Below are positions 9,253-20,104 of a stretch of 32,952 bases of DNA, one piece after another. Under the pieces are notes generated by a model. The model searched no databases and was not told where the DNA came from. It saw only the letters and a program-made list of their open reading frames with translations. Source of the stretch: Dimargaris cristalligena. Taxonomy: Eukaryota > Kickxellomycota > Dimargaritomycetes > Dimargaritales > Dimargaritaceae. Each line of letters begins with the position of its first letter. The stretch's first letter is position 1. Both the position numbers and the translations under genes were made by a program. Location of the stretch: the NCBI GenBank assembly GCA_027576995.1, contig JANBQC010000198.1, forward strand, positions 7,548 through 40,499. Reading direction: 5' to 3'.

Positions 9253-11360
9253 ATGATAACCCCGCGCTTTGAAGTAACCCAGGACGACCAGGCCGTCGTT
9301 GTGACGATCCATGCGCCGCATTTGCGCTCCCAGGACATTGACATTCACATTCAAGACTTCCAGCTACGGTTCTTCGCCAAACCCTATTTTCTCCGACTCA
9401 CGTTTCCTGGCCAGGTCGTGGAAGACGACCAGTCCACCGCCAAATACGACATCGCACAGGGTGAGTTAGTGCTCCGGGTATCCAAGGCCGAACCCGGCGA
9501 ACATTTCCCCGACCTGGACCTGTTGAGTAAACTGCTGGCTACAACTACCGAGCGCAAGACCCAGCTGTCGCACGGTCCCCTGATTGAAGTGGTGGGTGAA
9601 ACAGTGACTTCGGAAATTCCCAGTACGGATGACCATCTTGATCCAGCCCATGCCCAGGACCATAATGGTGATGAAGATGATGACGACGACGACGACGAGG
9701 AGGAGGAGGCTGAATATGACTGGGACCTGCCCCAGGAAATAGAGCCCGAGGTTAGCGCGACTCCCGCGCTGTTGAATCAGGCCCGCTACGGGTTCGAAAA
9801 CCAACACCACGGACTTTTCACCCATGTCCAGGAAATGGGCAACGAAATCAACTGCCTGTCGTCTCCTGAAACCCTAAGTCCCGAGGGGCGTCGTCGTGAG
9901 CGGATAGCCCAGGAAGAGGCTAAATTCGACCCCGATTATTATCTATCGGACCTATTCGATAATGACGAAATCGCCGAGTTGTTGGCCTACCAATCGCCCT
10001 GGAAACAATGTCTCAGGGAAATCCGCCGACAGCTCCGGGCCGGGCCGGTAGAACCGACTGCCGCCGCCGCTGTATCGACGGAGTTGGATACCCAAATGGC
10101 CCAACTCAGTCTAGCCACCTCGACTCCGGCAACCTCCACGGGGGCGACAACCGATCCCTCGAAGACATCATCGACTCCTGCCGAGTCGTCGACGCTGGTC
10201 CAACTGACTACTGCCACCCTACCTCCATTACTCGCCTCCTTTACCGAAGCCGAGCAAGAACAAATGCGGGCGCTACCACGCAAGTTACTCACAGTCGATG
10301 CCGGTATGGAGCGTTCCCTGTACCTGGGCCTCGTGGACCTTGTCTTCGCCTATTCCTACAACCTGCGTACCACTCTGGGGGAATCGACCGTTGAATCCGT
10401 CTGGACCGTCGGGATACTCAGTTCCCTTTTGGCGGCCCTGGATCACCACCGGCCTTCATTGAAAGCAGTTGCAGTCGCGTCGTTTCGTCGGGCCTTGGCC
10501 TACCCATTATACCGCCACTGGGAACTGTGCCAGGCCGTGTGGCGGGACACCCAAACGATATTCAAATTGGGCCGACGGGCGTTGGTTAAGGTTTTGCTTA
10601 ACTTGAAAGATATGTTCGATCACCACGACACGTACTATGTTTACAGCAAAATATGGTTCGATGACTACTGTGTCTGGATCCAGAATGGGGCCAGGTAAGT
10701 TTGGTATATCCAAGTACGAATTCTCTCAGAAATGTGATTAACCTTGTATAGATTGGTTATTAACGGACGGTGATTTTCGAGTGCTAGGGGTATCTCTATC
10801 GGATGATCGACCACTAGTGTTTATTTTATAATAACGTACTAACAACGCACCTAACTCTTTTGACATGATATTATGGGCTTGCTTCCATCAGCGACAAGAA
10901 GCTGCAGTCATTAGCCAAAGAATTGGATGCCCTCGTCCTTACCAAACTGGACTTAGACTGGAGCCTGGCCGAACTGGAGGCACAGGCCCTAGAGGTATCG
11001 TCCAACGACAGTTCCGAGAGCGACGAATCTGATACGACAACCGATTCCGACGAATCCGAAGACGACCAAGAGGAAGAGTCGGAAAGCGTCGAAGCGGCCA
11101 CTAGTAGCCCTATGCTCATTCCTGCCGCTTCAACTGGTCGACCTAAAATCCAGTTTGTGGACGATGTCGCCACTGAAACAGCACCAGCAGTGGAAGAACC
11201 TCTACCCGCAATTACCAGTACTCCTGGCGACAAACCGCCAACTTCGGCGGCGTCGTCGTCTGCTCTTTTGGATCACAATTTTTCGGATAAGTCGCTGCTG
11301 AATATCACATCCGCCTTAACCTCGGACACCCCACCTTTTAAGCCTAACCGTTTGGAATAA
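9253..11360 (+). CDS. SHQ1: SHQ1, H/ACA snoRNP assembly chaperone, two exons
   Basis: Exons 9253-10694 and 10892-11360 encode 636 aa. The 197-nt intron has donor GTAAGT, a CTAAC-type branch site at 10838-10843 or 10851-10855, and acceptor CATCAG. The join completes a split Ser codon and restores SDKKLQSLAKELD. Shq1 binds the pseudouridine synthase Cbf5/dyskerin before it joins H/ACA RNPs. Residues 1-85 form the CS (p23-like) domain. An Asp/Glu run is at 139-154. The Shq1-specific helical domain runs from about 172 (ARYGFENQHHG, RRRERIAQEEAKFDPDYYLSD) to near the intron. It is interrupted at about 262-330 by an Ala/Thr/Ser insertion that I believe is lineage-specific. Exon 2 holds a Leu-rich helix and then an acidic Ser/Asp/Glu tail. 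The ATG context is CACCATG. TSR4 lies upstream in divergent orientation and ENP1 follows in the same orientation. Confidence 0.93.
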
Positions 11361-12049
11361 GCTGTGCTTATAATAGCACTGCCACCACCTACTGCTAATA
11401 TTATTTTAACGTTTTCCGGTTCAAATGCAACGCATTTTCAGTTGTACCAGTCTGTTTTGACCTACATCTTTGTATTATTCAACCGCCTCACCCCTATAAA
11501 ACAACAAGGAATGAATCTACCTTAGAGAAAAGGTTACAATATGTTGATGCAATATAGTGCTTTCAAGTGGGTAGTTAAATATCTTATTTGAGACAAGTAA
11601 GCAGATCCTAAGCCGCTAATGATATTTCACTGCTAGCTAGCGTATTGATCTCGCTTGACTAGAGTCGTATCACGTGACTATAGTATACCCCCTTTTGCTC
11701 GTACTTTAACCCATCATTATATATTGTTGGGAAAAAAAGAAAAGAAGCAATTAGAGATAAACGCAGCAAGAAAAAATGGTACTTGCCATAGTTCAAACAT
11801 CAAGTACTTTCGTCTACAGTGTTGTCTTCGACTGAGGGTCCTTATTTTTTCTCTCGTTCTGTATCCAGATTGCCGTTTACCGTTTTTGTGCAGGGGTTGT
11901 TCGTTAAGCCTGCCCATTGTCCACTAGTCCGTTTATTTATAGCGCCAGTACCTGTTTCTATTTTCCACATACCATTTTATTGAGGGCCTTTCGTATCCCC
12001 CATAGTACCCGGTTACCGCATTTACACCTCTACAGCCACAACCGTCACC
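11361..12049. promoter_or_regulatory. SHQ1-ENP1 intergenic region
   Basis: These 689 bp hold the SHQ1 3' end and the ENP1 promoter. I see no clean AATAAA after SHQ1; AT-rich segments follow the stop. A CACGTG E-box (11671-11676) is listed separately. The last 150 nt before ENP1 are pyrimidine-rich and end in the strong start context GTCACCATGG. No gene is supported. Confidence 0.5.
11669..11678 (+). promoter_or_regulatory. E-box ATCACGTGAC upstream of ENP1
   Basis: ATCACGTGAC contains a palindromic CACGTG core and matches the RTCACRTGA form bound by Cbf1/USF-type bHLH factors. It lies 374-383 nt before the ENP1 ATG. Cbf1-type sites control ribosomal genes in some yeasts, so a role is plausible, but one occurrence is weak evidence. 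Confidence 0.25.
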
Positions 12050-13566
12050 ATGGGCAAAGTCAGGAATTCCCGCAAGCAACGCCAGGATCCCCTCTACAAA
12101 GACATGGTCGAGGGAGACGAGGGGAAGAGTCTCCGGCAGCGAGCCAAGTTTGCTCTGCGCGAAGAGCAGCGCGAGGACCAGGCAGAAGTAGGTCAACCCG
12201 AATATATAAATATATACGTTGCCATTAAGTATATTTCCCCCCCTTTAAACAGACGTTCCTTATTGGAGTTATTGACCTAACCGGATTTGTCTTCATACAC
12301 TCTGGTCTACCTACTCTTTCCATCATCATCCGGAAATAGGACTATGTCTCGGCGGAACTCTCCAGCAAGATTCTTCGTATCGCCAAGGAGCAACAACTTG
12401 AAGTCGATGGGTCTGACTTTACTTCGCAGGCTACCGCTCAGTTGCGGGCACGGGGTGCCCCGTCCCACGACGACAACATGGCCACCAGCGACGAGGAGGA
12501 AGACGAAGATGTGGTGGAATACGAGTACGAATCGGGGGCTGACTACGACGGTGACTACCGGGATTTGGAAATCGACGAGTCCGACCAACATGTCATGAGT
12601 AAGTTCCTGCCTGACGCCCCGGCCGAACGTCAAACCCTGGCCGATATCATCATGAGTAAGATCGACGAAGCCAACGCCCGTCAAGAGGCGATGGCCGAAA
12701 TGAAGGCTAATGGAGGCCGCCCCGTGCCAGGCCGGGGTGGAGCCAATGCTTCCGCTGACCCCCCGGCCCCTCGCGTCCATCCCAAGGTGCGGGAAGTGTA
12801 CACTAAAGTAGGGACCATCCTCAGCCGCTACAAGTCCGGCCCCCTACCCAAGGCCTTCAAAATCGCCCCCTCTATCCCCCACTGGGAGGAGATTGTCATG
12901 CTCACCGAACCCGATAACTGGACCCCCAACGCTACCTATGAGGCCGTGAAGATTTTCGTACACGGTCTGGGCGGCAACAAGTCGTCGAAGATGCTCGAAT
13001 ACGTTCTGTTGGATAAGGTGCGCCAGGACATTGGACGCAATAAGAAACTCAACTACCATCTCTACATGGCTCTGAAGAAAGCCGTGTTTCGGCCCGAAGC
13101 GTTCTTCAAGGGGATCATCTTCCCGCTGTGCAAGGCCGGTAACTGTACCCTGCGCGAGGCCGTCATCATTGGCAGTGTCCTGACCAAAGTGAGTCTCCCC
13201 GCCCTGCACTCGAGTTCGGCCCTCATGAAACTGTGCCAAATGGACTACAGCGGTCCCAACAGTCTCTTCATCCGCATCCTGCTCGACAAGAAGTACGCCC
13301 TCCCCTTCAAGGTGATTGATGCCCTAGTGTTCCATTTTCTCGGCTTCAAGACTGAGAAACGTCAACTCCCCGTCCTTTGGCATCAGGCCCTGCTCACCCT
13401 GGTCCAGCGGTACCGGTCAGACTTGAGTCCCGACCAGAAGGATGCGCTGCTGAACCTCCTCAAGTACCAGTTCCATGAGGTCGTCTCCCCCGAAATTCGG
13501 CGGGAAATCCAGACCGCCGTCTGCCGTGACCAACTCATCCCGGAGGCTATGATGGAATTGGCTTAG
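12050..13566 (+). CDS. ENP1: Bystin (ENP1), 40S ribosome assembly factor, two exons
   Basis: Exons 12050-12187 and 12340-13566 encode 454 aa. The 152-nt intron starts GTAGGT and ends AATAG. An earlier in-frame AG (12252) is excluded because it runs into the TAG at 12337-12339. The join gives DQAE then DYVSAELSSKILRIAKEQQ, the expected bystin order. Enp1/bystin is a nuclear pre-40S factor needed for 18S rRNA processing and small-subunit export. The N-terminus is basic (KVRNSRKQRQDPLY). An acidic stretch (DEEEDEDVVEYEYES) and a short Pro/Gly linker follow. The conserved bystin domain begins near residue 193 (HPKVREVYTKVG) and includes IPHWEEIV, KIFVHGLGGNKSSKM, FFKGIIFPLCKAGNCTLREA and PNSLFIRILLDKKYALPFKV. 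Codons end mostly in G or C, more than in neighbours, suggesting high expression. Length fits the family. It is convergent with the p47 gene. Confidence 0.97.
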
Positions 13567-14317
13567 GCAGGCCGGTTTGTTTTTTTTCTTTTACTACATC
13601 CCCTCCCTCCCCTCTCCCATCCATTTATATTGCTTTTGATCATCCAAGTAAACCATTTTTAATATATATAAAAACTAAATTCGGCATTGTGCTATTAACC
13701 GGGTCACGCCATGTTCCCTCAAATGCTGGACTAGTTCGGGTCTTAATCAATTGGACGTTGTTATCGTCCTAGAGGCTAACTATATATACCTATGGTTGTA
13801 CTGCCTGGTATTATGACCCAATACAAGAGAAAACGGATCTATAGATCCCCATATCCCCGCAGTGCTTATAACTGCAGGGCATCCCTTCGGAATAGATATT
13901 CCACCTCGCGGTCATTTAACAGTAAGGGCTATAGCTAACGGATCCGCCTACAACAAAATTTACTAGGCAAAGATAAAATGTATTTTATTTTCAATTGAAA
14001 ATAAAGGTTGACAGGCTGCAAAAGCAAAACCAAGCTCATGGTTGATATTGTCGCCGAGGGTTAGCTAGACAATAGAATGAAAATACAATAGGCGGTTAAA
14101 TGTAGATGAATAACGTGTAGTTATATATTGAGAGCCTAATTACGACTAATCGGTTCGATGGAAGAAAACACCTAGGGCGGTGACTAATGGAGGGTGCTCA
14201 AGCAATGGAAGGATAATGTGAAAACTGGTAAAAAACCCCCCACAAACCGGGTATACGAACGAAAAGAAAAATACATTTGGAGGCCAACGTCATATGGCAC
14301 CAACAAACGAGAATAAC
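13567..14317. other. Convergent ENP1/p47 intergenic region
   Basis: These 751 bp lie between two facing stops. A T-run (TTTTTTTTCTTTT) directly follows the ENP1 stop, and AATATATATAAAA is near 13660. The remainder is AT-rich and carries the palindrome at 13984-14005. No gene is supported. Confidence 0.6.
13984..14005. terminator. 22-bp perfect palindrome with AATAAA on both strands
   Basis: TTTATTTTCAATTGAAAATAAA reads identically on both strands, with its axis in CAATTG. Each end supplies an AATAAA hexamer to one strand. It lies 418 nt after the ENP1 stop and 313 nt after the p47 stop. It is the only TTTATT hexamer I found after the p47 stop. This fits a shared bidirectional poly(A) signal for the convergent pair. 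The sequence symmetry is certain; the function is inferred. Confidence 0.5.
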
Positions 14318-15975
14318 CTATTCCAGTTTCTGAACTACTACGGAGTTGATCAGATTAGCCTCCTTGAGAGTGACCGACTCGTCGGTGATCGTCTTGGTCG
14401 GGAAACTGGTCTGCAGAATGAAGGAGCGGCTCGCATTTTCGGGGCGTTGGGCCAGGATATACCGCCGAAGGTCGGCAACCGTGTGAGTGTGGTTGAGTTT
14501 CACCACCAAGCGGCTACCGTCCGCTAACCGGACTTGTACGGAGGTGACCGGCTGGGAGGAGTCCACAGCGATGGGCGACGGGGTGGAGGCCGCCCTAGTA
14601 GTGGCCGACGTCGAGCCAGACGAAGATCCAACGGTGGGAGTTACGGAGGCCAGGGTACTACCAAGGCGTTGCCCCTGTCCACTGAAGGGAACCTTCTTCG
14701 GGGGCGGGGGCACGTAGTCCTCCTCCATCCGCTTGGCCACCCGAACTTCGACGGGTTGGCCGGGTCGGACGTTAAGAAGGCTGAGGGGCGCACGGCCGCT
14801 GTTGATGGCCTCCAGATGGCCTTGATTGTTGGGGTCGTCATACCGCATAAGGGGACCATCCGCAATAACGAATCCATTGCGATAGAAAGTCAGGTAGCGG
14901 ACTGCGGTGGTCTGATCATCTTCGGCTACCTCATTGGACGGAGTAGCTGCGGCAGTAGTCGACGCGGGGACGGTGGAGCTGGATGCCTGGCTATCCTCTT
15001 GGGTTCCCAAGCGATTTCCTGAACCTTTGAAAGCTGGGGCGGGGGCCTTTTGGGCCTGTCTTCTACCCGAGAAACTGGTTTCGTCGTCGTCGGCATCATC
15101 GTCCGAACCGGCGGGGGCTCCACCCTCGGGCGGGCCGGATCCCGCCGCCTTCCGTAGGATACCGCGCACCATATCAAAGGCCGCACCCACCTGCGAGTTC
15201 TCATTCGGATCTTGAGGGGCCTCCACCATCATTCCCGACTTTTCGCCCCCAGTGAACCAGTTTTGAGGGTCCCGTGGTTCGGCCCCCTGGGCGGGGGGCG
15301 AGGTGGAGTTGCTTAGACTTGCCACAGTGGCAATCCGAGGTCCTGAGGAGATAGAACCGGGCGGGGCCCTCGTTGAAGACGCCATGACGGATGGCCCCCC
15401 TACGGGGGCGACGCCAGGCTCGGACTGATCATTAAGGGTGCGACCCATCGCCAGAGGTGCACTAGTGGGGGCAATGTTGCGAGCCCCTCCTGGAATGGGC
15501 CCCGAGGCGGCCGAGCGCCGTCGATCACTCTGGGTGCGGGGTGCTACCCATGGGTCTTGGAATAATTCATCTTCGGCGGGCAACGGGGCGGGAGGGTTGT
15601 TGGTGGTGCTTGGCAGAGCGGAGGATAGCGGGGGTTCTTCGTAAAAGTTGCTCAGCGCCGCCTAAAACAAACCAGCGCAGGGAGGGTGGTTGTACCGTAC
15701 AGTAAGAGAGAGGGGGGAAAGGATAAATAAAAGCTATAACAGTCCTTCCATTTAGCTAGGGGTTAGGCTATTGGCGGATCCTTAGCCACAGCCAAACGGG
15801 AACGACTGAAGCTCTGAAGGTGGGCGGCCAACTGGCGGGATGATAGATTGTGGAGAAATGCGGTGGGCATACTTACATTAATGTCCCAATTGTTGGCCTC
15901 GAGGTAAAACTGGGCCCGGTCCGGTTCGCAGGACACGATGTTAGCGAACTGGGCGATCAATTCGGAGTGGTCCAT
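14318..15975 (-). CDS. SHP1: p47/Shp1 (NSFL1C-type) Cdc48/p97 cofactor, two exons
   Basis: Exons 15975-15877 and 15661-14318 on the minus strand encode 480 aa; the stop is TAG. The 215-nt intron runs from GTAAGT to TTTTAG. The join restores the UBA fold, with NNWDIN continuing into AALSNFYEEPPLS. This protein links the Cdc48/p97 ATPase to ubiquitinated or membrane-fusion substrates. Domains are a UBA at 1-45, the linker motif WFTGGEKSGMMV at 168-179, a SEP domain at about 286-351 (YLTFYRNGFVI, INSGRAPLSLL), and a UBX at about 406-480 with the p97-binding loop SFPTK. Two SHP boxes of the form FxGxGxRLG lie at 244-252 and 359-367; these bind the Cdc48 N domain in the family. An Asp-rich patch is at about 220-227. 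The UBX loop has Thr-Lys where many members have Pro-Arg. The start context is ACCCATGG. It is convergent with ENP1. Confidence 0.95.
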
Positions 15976-17121
15976 GGGTAAAACGGTATTACTGAAGGTC
16001 CAAATGGACGATTGGAGGATGGTGTATGATTAGGGTGGGTGCCACTTCCGCAAGTAAATGAGGTCTTGAGGTTAATAGAAAAGGCCAATGCGACAAGCTC
16101 AGGCAATTGAGATATAAGAAAGTGTCAATCGAATGCGGACGGACGAGATGTGGAAGGCAATGTTGAAGTAGAAGAGTGGAGAAGTATTCACCATAGGCAT
16201 GATAGATTATCTGCTTTCTACGTCATCACCAATGGCCAAGGACACTGGTATCCCACGGTTGACCGACATGGCTGCAAAACCGTCCCAGATTCCAGGCTGT
16301 GTGGGAGGCGGACCGAACAGGGTTGGGAAGGGGAAAGTGGGAGATATGAAAGTGTTCCCAAGCGACCTCGGCGTCCGCAAAGTTGGGTATTCCTTATTTA
16401 GTGGCTGTTAAGGTTTTGGAACCATGGCTTTGATATTCACAATACCTTTGGAGTGTTCGCCCTGTAAAGCGCTGACCGACCCTTCGTATTTGCGGAATTT
16501 TATTCCTCGTATTAAGGCAATGTTGGGTTCAGATATTCTTCAAGCTGGCCGGCTTTGGATGGCGATAATCTACAGTTTACCTTTCTACCCTCGTCCACAT
16601 CCGCTGGTCGTGTAACATCCCATCCGCTTTAGAAGCTTTCCGACGCTTTAGCTCATAGCCATAACAATAGCAGCTCTACTTCGGAAACTGGTATTCTTCG
16701 AAATATTATGAACTATAGCAACATTCGCTAAATGAAGGGAACCCAGTTAAATGGTATTGAAGCACTGGAACAATCCCGCAGTTTTCGACTTAATTGGCAA
16801 CAAATCTGAATCAACTTTCTTACCCTGAGCCATATCAAGCGACTGGGGCATACTACAGCAGCCATTTCCTGTGATTATTGTTGCAAGGACTCGATGGGCC
16901 ACCGTTCTGCGATATTAGGTAGTTGGTTTGGCTTAATGGCCAAGGACTCAAAAGAGCCGGTCATCGACCAATTTAAAGGCATTTCACTAGTTTGATGTGA
17001 TGTCTCCAAAATGGAGTTAGTCATCATGGCTGTCGCTGGCTTAAACAGTCAGGGTGATATGCCATCAATTTGACCTCCATCGGACACATCGACGGCCAAC
17101 TTTTTGGGCCTTCCATGTTTA

Positions 17122-17140
17122 ATATATATATATATATATA
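17122..17140. repeat. AT dinucleotide microsatellite
   Basis: This is an uninterrupted alternating AT run of 19 nt in the intergenic region. A longer one lies 0.6 kb further on. Confidence 0.85.
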
Positions 17141-17456
17141 CCCAACCTATTCGCAGCCAAAGATGGATTGTCATTTATTATGAGTTTCCTCCCGCCTATT
17201 ATCTCGAATACCGAAAGCTAGCGATAGTCCTTCACCCTGGAACGTTCTCGCTAAAAAAAACTTCGAGATTGTCATAAAAAAAAGGGCGGCATACGATATT
17301 GACAGCTAACGAATAGTTCCAACCTTCAATCCCCATTAAAGATATGCAGTGGAGTTATAGAAGGTCTCGTATCTAACGATAAGCCCGGTTTCCAAATGGC
17401 TGATTAACGAGGTATCCATAACTGCCAATCAATGGCACGCAGAGTAACGCCAAAAT

Positions 17457-17474
17457 TCATTTTTTAAAAAATGA
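17457..17474. repeat. 18-bp perfect palindrome
   Basis: TCATTTTTTAAAAAATGA is self-complementary along its whole length. It lies in non-coding sequence. It may be a chance A/T palindrome or a binding site; nothing around it decides. Confidence 0.6.
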
Positions 17475-17754
17475 GATATCGGAACTGGTGAGGGCGAATA
17501 ACACTTTTTCAGGAGCGGATACACCTACCGACCACACTCTTCCAAGCTCCAGTGACTGGAAGGGTATACCATATTAAAGCTTTACCAGTGAAGCCAATCG
17601 AATTTTCTGAAGGGTCCAACCTATTTTTTGGTGGGATTTTCGTGGCCTCTCTAGTAGAAGAACCGCCTTATGGAATCGATGCAAATCCCAATATCCTAAA
17701 GTAAAGTATACCCCTTTCTACACCCCCCCCCCAACAAGAGACATGTGTTCCAGC

Positions 17755-17780
17755 ATATATATATATATATATATATATAT
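17755..17780. repeat. AT dinucleotide microsatellite, 13 units
   Basis: This is a pure (AT)13 run followed by TTAAAAAAAA. It lies 22 nt after a C10 tract. Confidence 0.9.
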
Positions 17781-20058
17781 TTAAAAAAAATGACCTGGTG
17801 GTGCTGTAACCACACTGGGACTCCGTGAACACGAGACGTCAACTATTCGGCCCTCTGCCAGTATAAATTCCATTTTTGGTAGTTCGGGTAAAAATATTAT
17901 GACCTCTTCGCCTTCCAAATTCCTCAATCAAGCGAACCCGAAACATGCTACATGAATGGGGGAGATACTGGTTTATCGCTTGAGAAATGCCTGGATTCCC
18001 TATTATACTCGACGTTTGATAAGTCTTCAATCCACACAACATTGTGTTTCCATAAGCTTACTCCATTCCAAATGCCGGTGGGTACTGCAGTATCCGCCGT
18101 TAAAAGCATGGGAGCCCAGGGGTATAGCAGGGAATTCCAGTAATAAATGTACGGACGGTGGCTTACAAACATAAAAGCCTAAAAGCTATCATGTAGCTCA
18201 CGTTCGACTAGCCTGGAATCTAATCCACCTCTCCTCTTATTATTCCCCACCACGACAGCTCGGCCAAATATACTCTGAAGGGAAATTAATGGTCAACATG
18301 GAAGAAATGTACTACACCAAGTGGCCTGGAAACCTCTCAAAATAGGAAGTAAGCCAAAAATGCCTTAAATTAACATTGTAATCGTGGTCCATTCCCACCA
18401 CATGCTGCACCAGAAATACCCTGAAGTATGAATATGTTGACGCTACAATCTGAACAAAAAATATATTGGGGTATCCGTGCCAGGTATTCATTTAAAGGAG
18501 GGGGGTCAGGTAGGTTACAATGGCAATAAAAAATAGACAGGAGCCGAGTGATTTAGAACCCCAAAATATTCTTGATTTAAGAGACCCCAAATACACCTTT
18601 CCATCCACCCTCCCATCTTTTCACAACAGCCTCCACCCCATCTTCCTATTTTACCATATATTCACCACACTAATTGTTAGATCACCCTCGTGGTATGTAA
18701 GTATTACGAACTCTAATGAGAAGATACTAAGGAATCCGATCGCAAACCGGGAATACTCCCAATTGAATTGCAAGGTGAAGTAGTGAATTGAAATTGTCGA
18801 GTGAACCTTACAGCAGAAAATCCGATAAATCACAAATACCGTAGTGGGCCACATTAGAGAATAAATGTATCATGTTCATTTCCGCTTCTTTCATAAAATA
18901 TATTCCCTGTCGATGGCGTCAAAGGGGGGGGGGCTATACATGGTCAGTTTCAAAAATGTAGCTTAATTTTTGGTATCACTAGTAGGAATCCATAGCTTAG
19001 CTGTTGGCTGGATACATCGCGCGAGGGCGATTAACAAAATGACGAAGTGCGAAAAAAAGGGGGGGGGGTTATTAAGTCCCCCACCCCACTCCTGCCACTT
19101 CCATCCATGAGCTGTGAGGTACTGTTGGGAGGAATAGGGTGAATCACATTGCCTAACATATACTGCCTTATCTTCAAGCTGGGCACTTCCAATAAGATAT
19201 GGACCATCCTAGTTCATTCTAGTATTGGTAAACTCTACGGGTTTGGCTCGAAAGCACAACCCTTATTGAAAAAATCACTTTTCCCCACACTCTGCAATAG
19301 ACCCCGATATCTCTTTACCAGGAACAACCTTCACAGGGTTTGGTTAGGCATACGGAAAGCACAGACCATCAACCAACCATAACCGATTAAAGGCAGTCCT
19401 CTCAAGAACACCTCGTTGACCCAACTCGGTGGAGGTAGATCGCCTAACAATAAAGCTATTAGCAACCCGTCGGTGTATTGAAATGGCCAAAGTGATATGA
19501 TAAATATAATGCATAATCTACGCCTTGACTATCTCTGGTATAATAGTGTCATGGTAGCCTTGGGCACTGTTAACTAAGAGGAACGGATATTGGCTAACAT
19601 TGGAGACGCTGCTTGTTGCGACCAGGCCGGTTTCCCCAGCTAAGCGCGGAGTCTCCCGTCTGGCTGTTGACCATCGGTTAGTAGGATTGAATCAGGGCGC
19701 CGACAGCGTCACACTTGTGATACTAACCGTTGCACCATAACCTCTTTCGTTGTAAAGATGACATGACCATACAGTATGTGGTTGCGTTCCCAATACTAGC
19801 GGCTTTCGCCCCCCTCGATAAAAGCAGGGACCAGGGCATATTGCTTGAGGTGGAGGCCTCACACGGCATGTGGCAAGGGTGTGCTCTATATCCGCCAACC
19901 ACCATCAATATCACCTACCACTTGTACCAGGCCCCCAACTTCCCAGTCGAGAGACCAGGGTGACACAAGTTGAATAACGGGAAAAGGGAATGTTGAGCTA
20001 AGAGAGCAAAAGGGGTAGTGCCGTACCCAGCCAATTAAAAAGGGCTATGGTCTAATCA

Positions 20059-20104
20059 CCCCCCTCCCCACTCCCCTAACAACACCAATGCTGGGGGGGG
20101 GGGG
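20059..20104. repeat. C-run cluster opposed to a G12 run
   Basis: C6 (20059-20064), C4 (20066-20069) and C4 (20073-20076) are followed, after a 16-nt spacer, by twelve G (20093-20104). The arms can pair as a very stable hairpin, or the strands could adopt quadruplex/i-motif forms. It is non-coding. Confidence 0.5.

Larger units (their letters stand above)
15976..17700. other. p47 upstream region and start of the gene desert
   Basis: The first few hundred bases should contain the p47 promoter; no clear TATA box is visible. Only short open frames occur, the best being a 63-codon frame from ATG 16424 that I cannot support as a gene. An (AT)n tract is at 17122-17140 and an 18-bp palindrome at 17457-17474. 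No recognisable protein, tRNA or rRNA is seen. Confidence 0.5.

Noticed and set aside
10695..10891. Possible box C/D snoRNA in the SHQ1 intron
   Set aside because: GGATGATC is not a true box C and no box D (CTGA) lies at a suitable position.
12253..12339. Alternative ENP1 exon using the AG at 12252
   Set aside because: The frame reads through to TAG at 12337-12339, directly before the correct exon, so it would truncate the protein.
14152..14165. GGTTCGATGG as a possible tRNA B-box
   Set aside because: No matching A-box, acceptor stem or T-arm pairing is visible around it.
16424..16615. 63-codon frame with a good start context (ACCATGG)
   Set aside because: It is short, resembles no family, and is expected by chance in 13 kb of non-coding sequence.
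19149..19382. Frame loosely resembling a copia gag (IWTIL...YGFGSKAQPLLKK)
   Set aside because: The similarity is very faint, and it lies 3.4 kb before the integrase-like block, farther than the normal gag-integrase distance.
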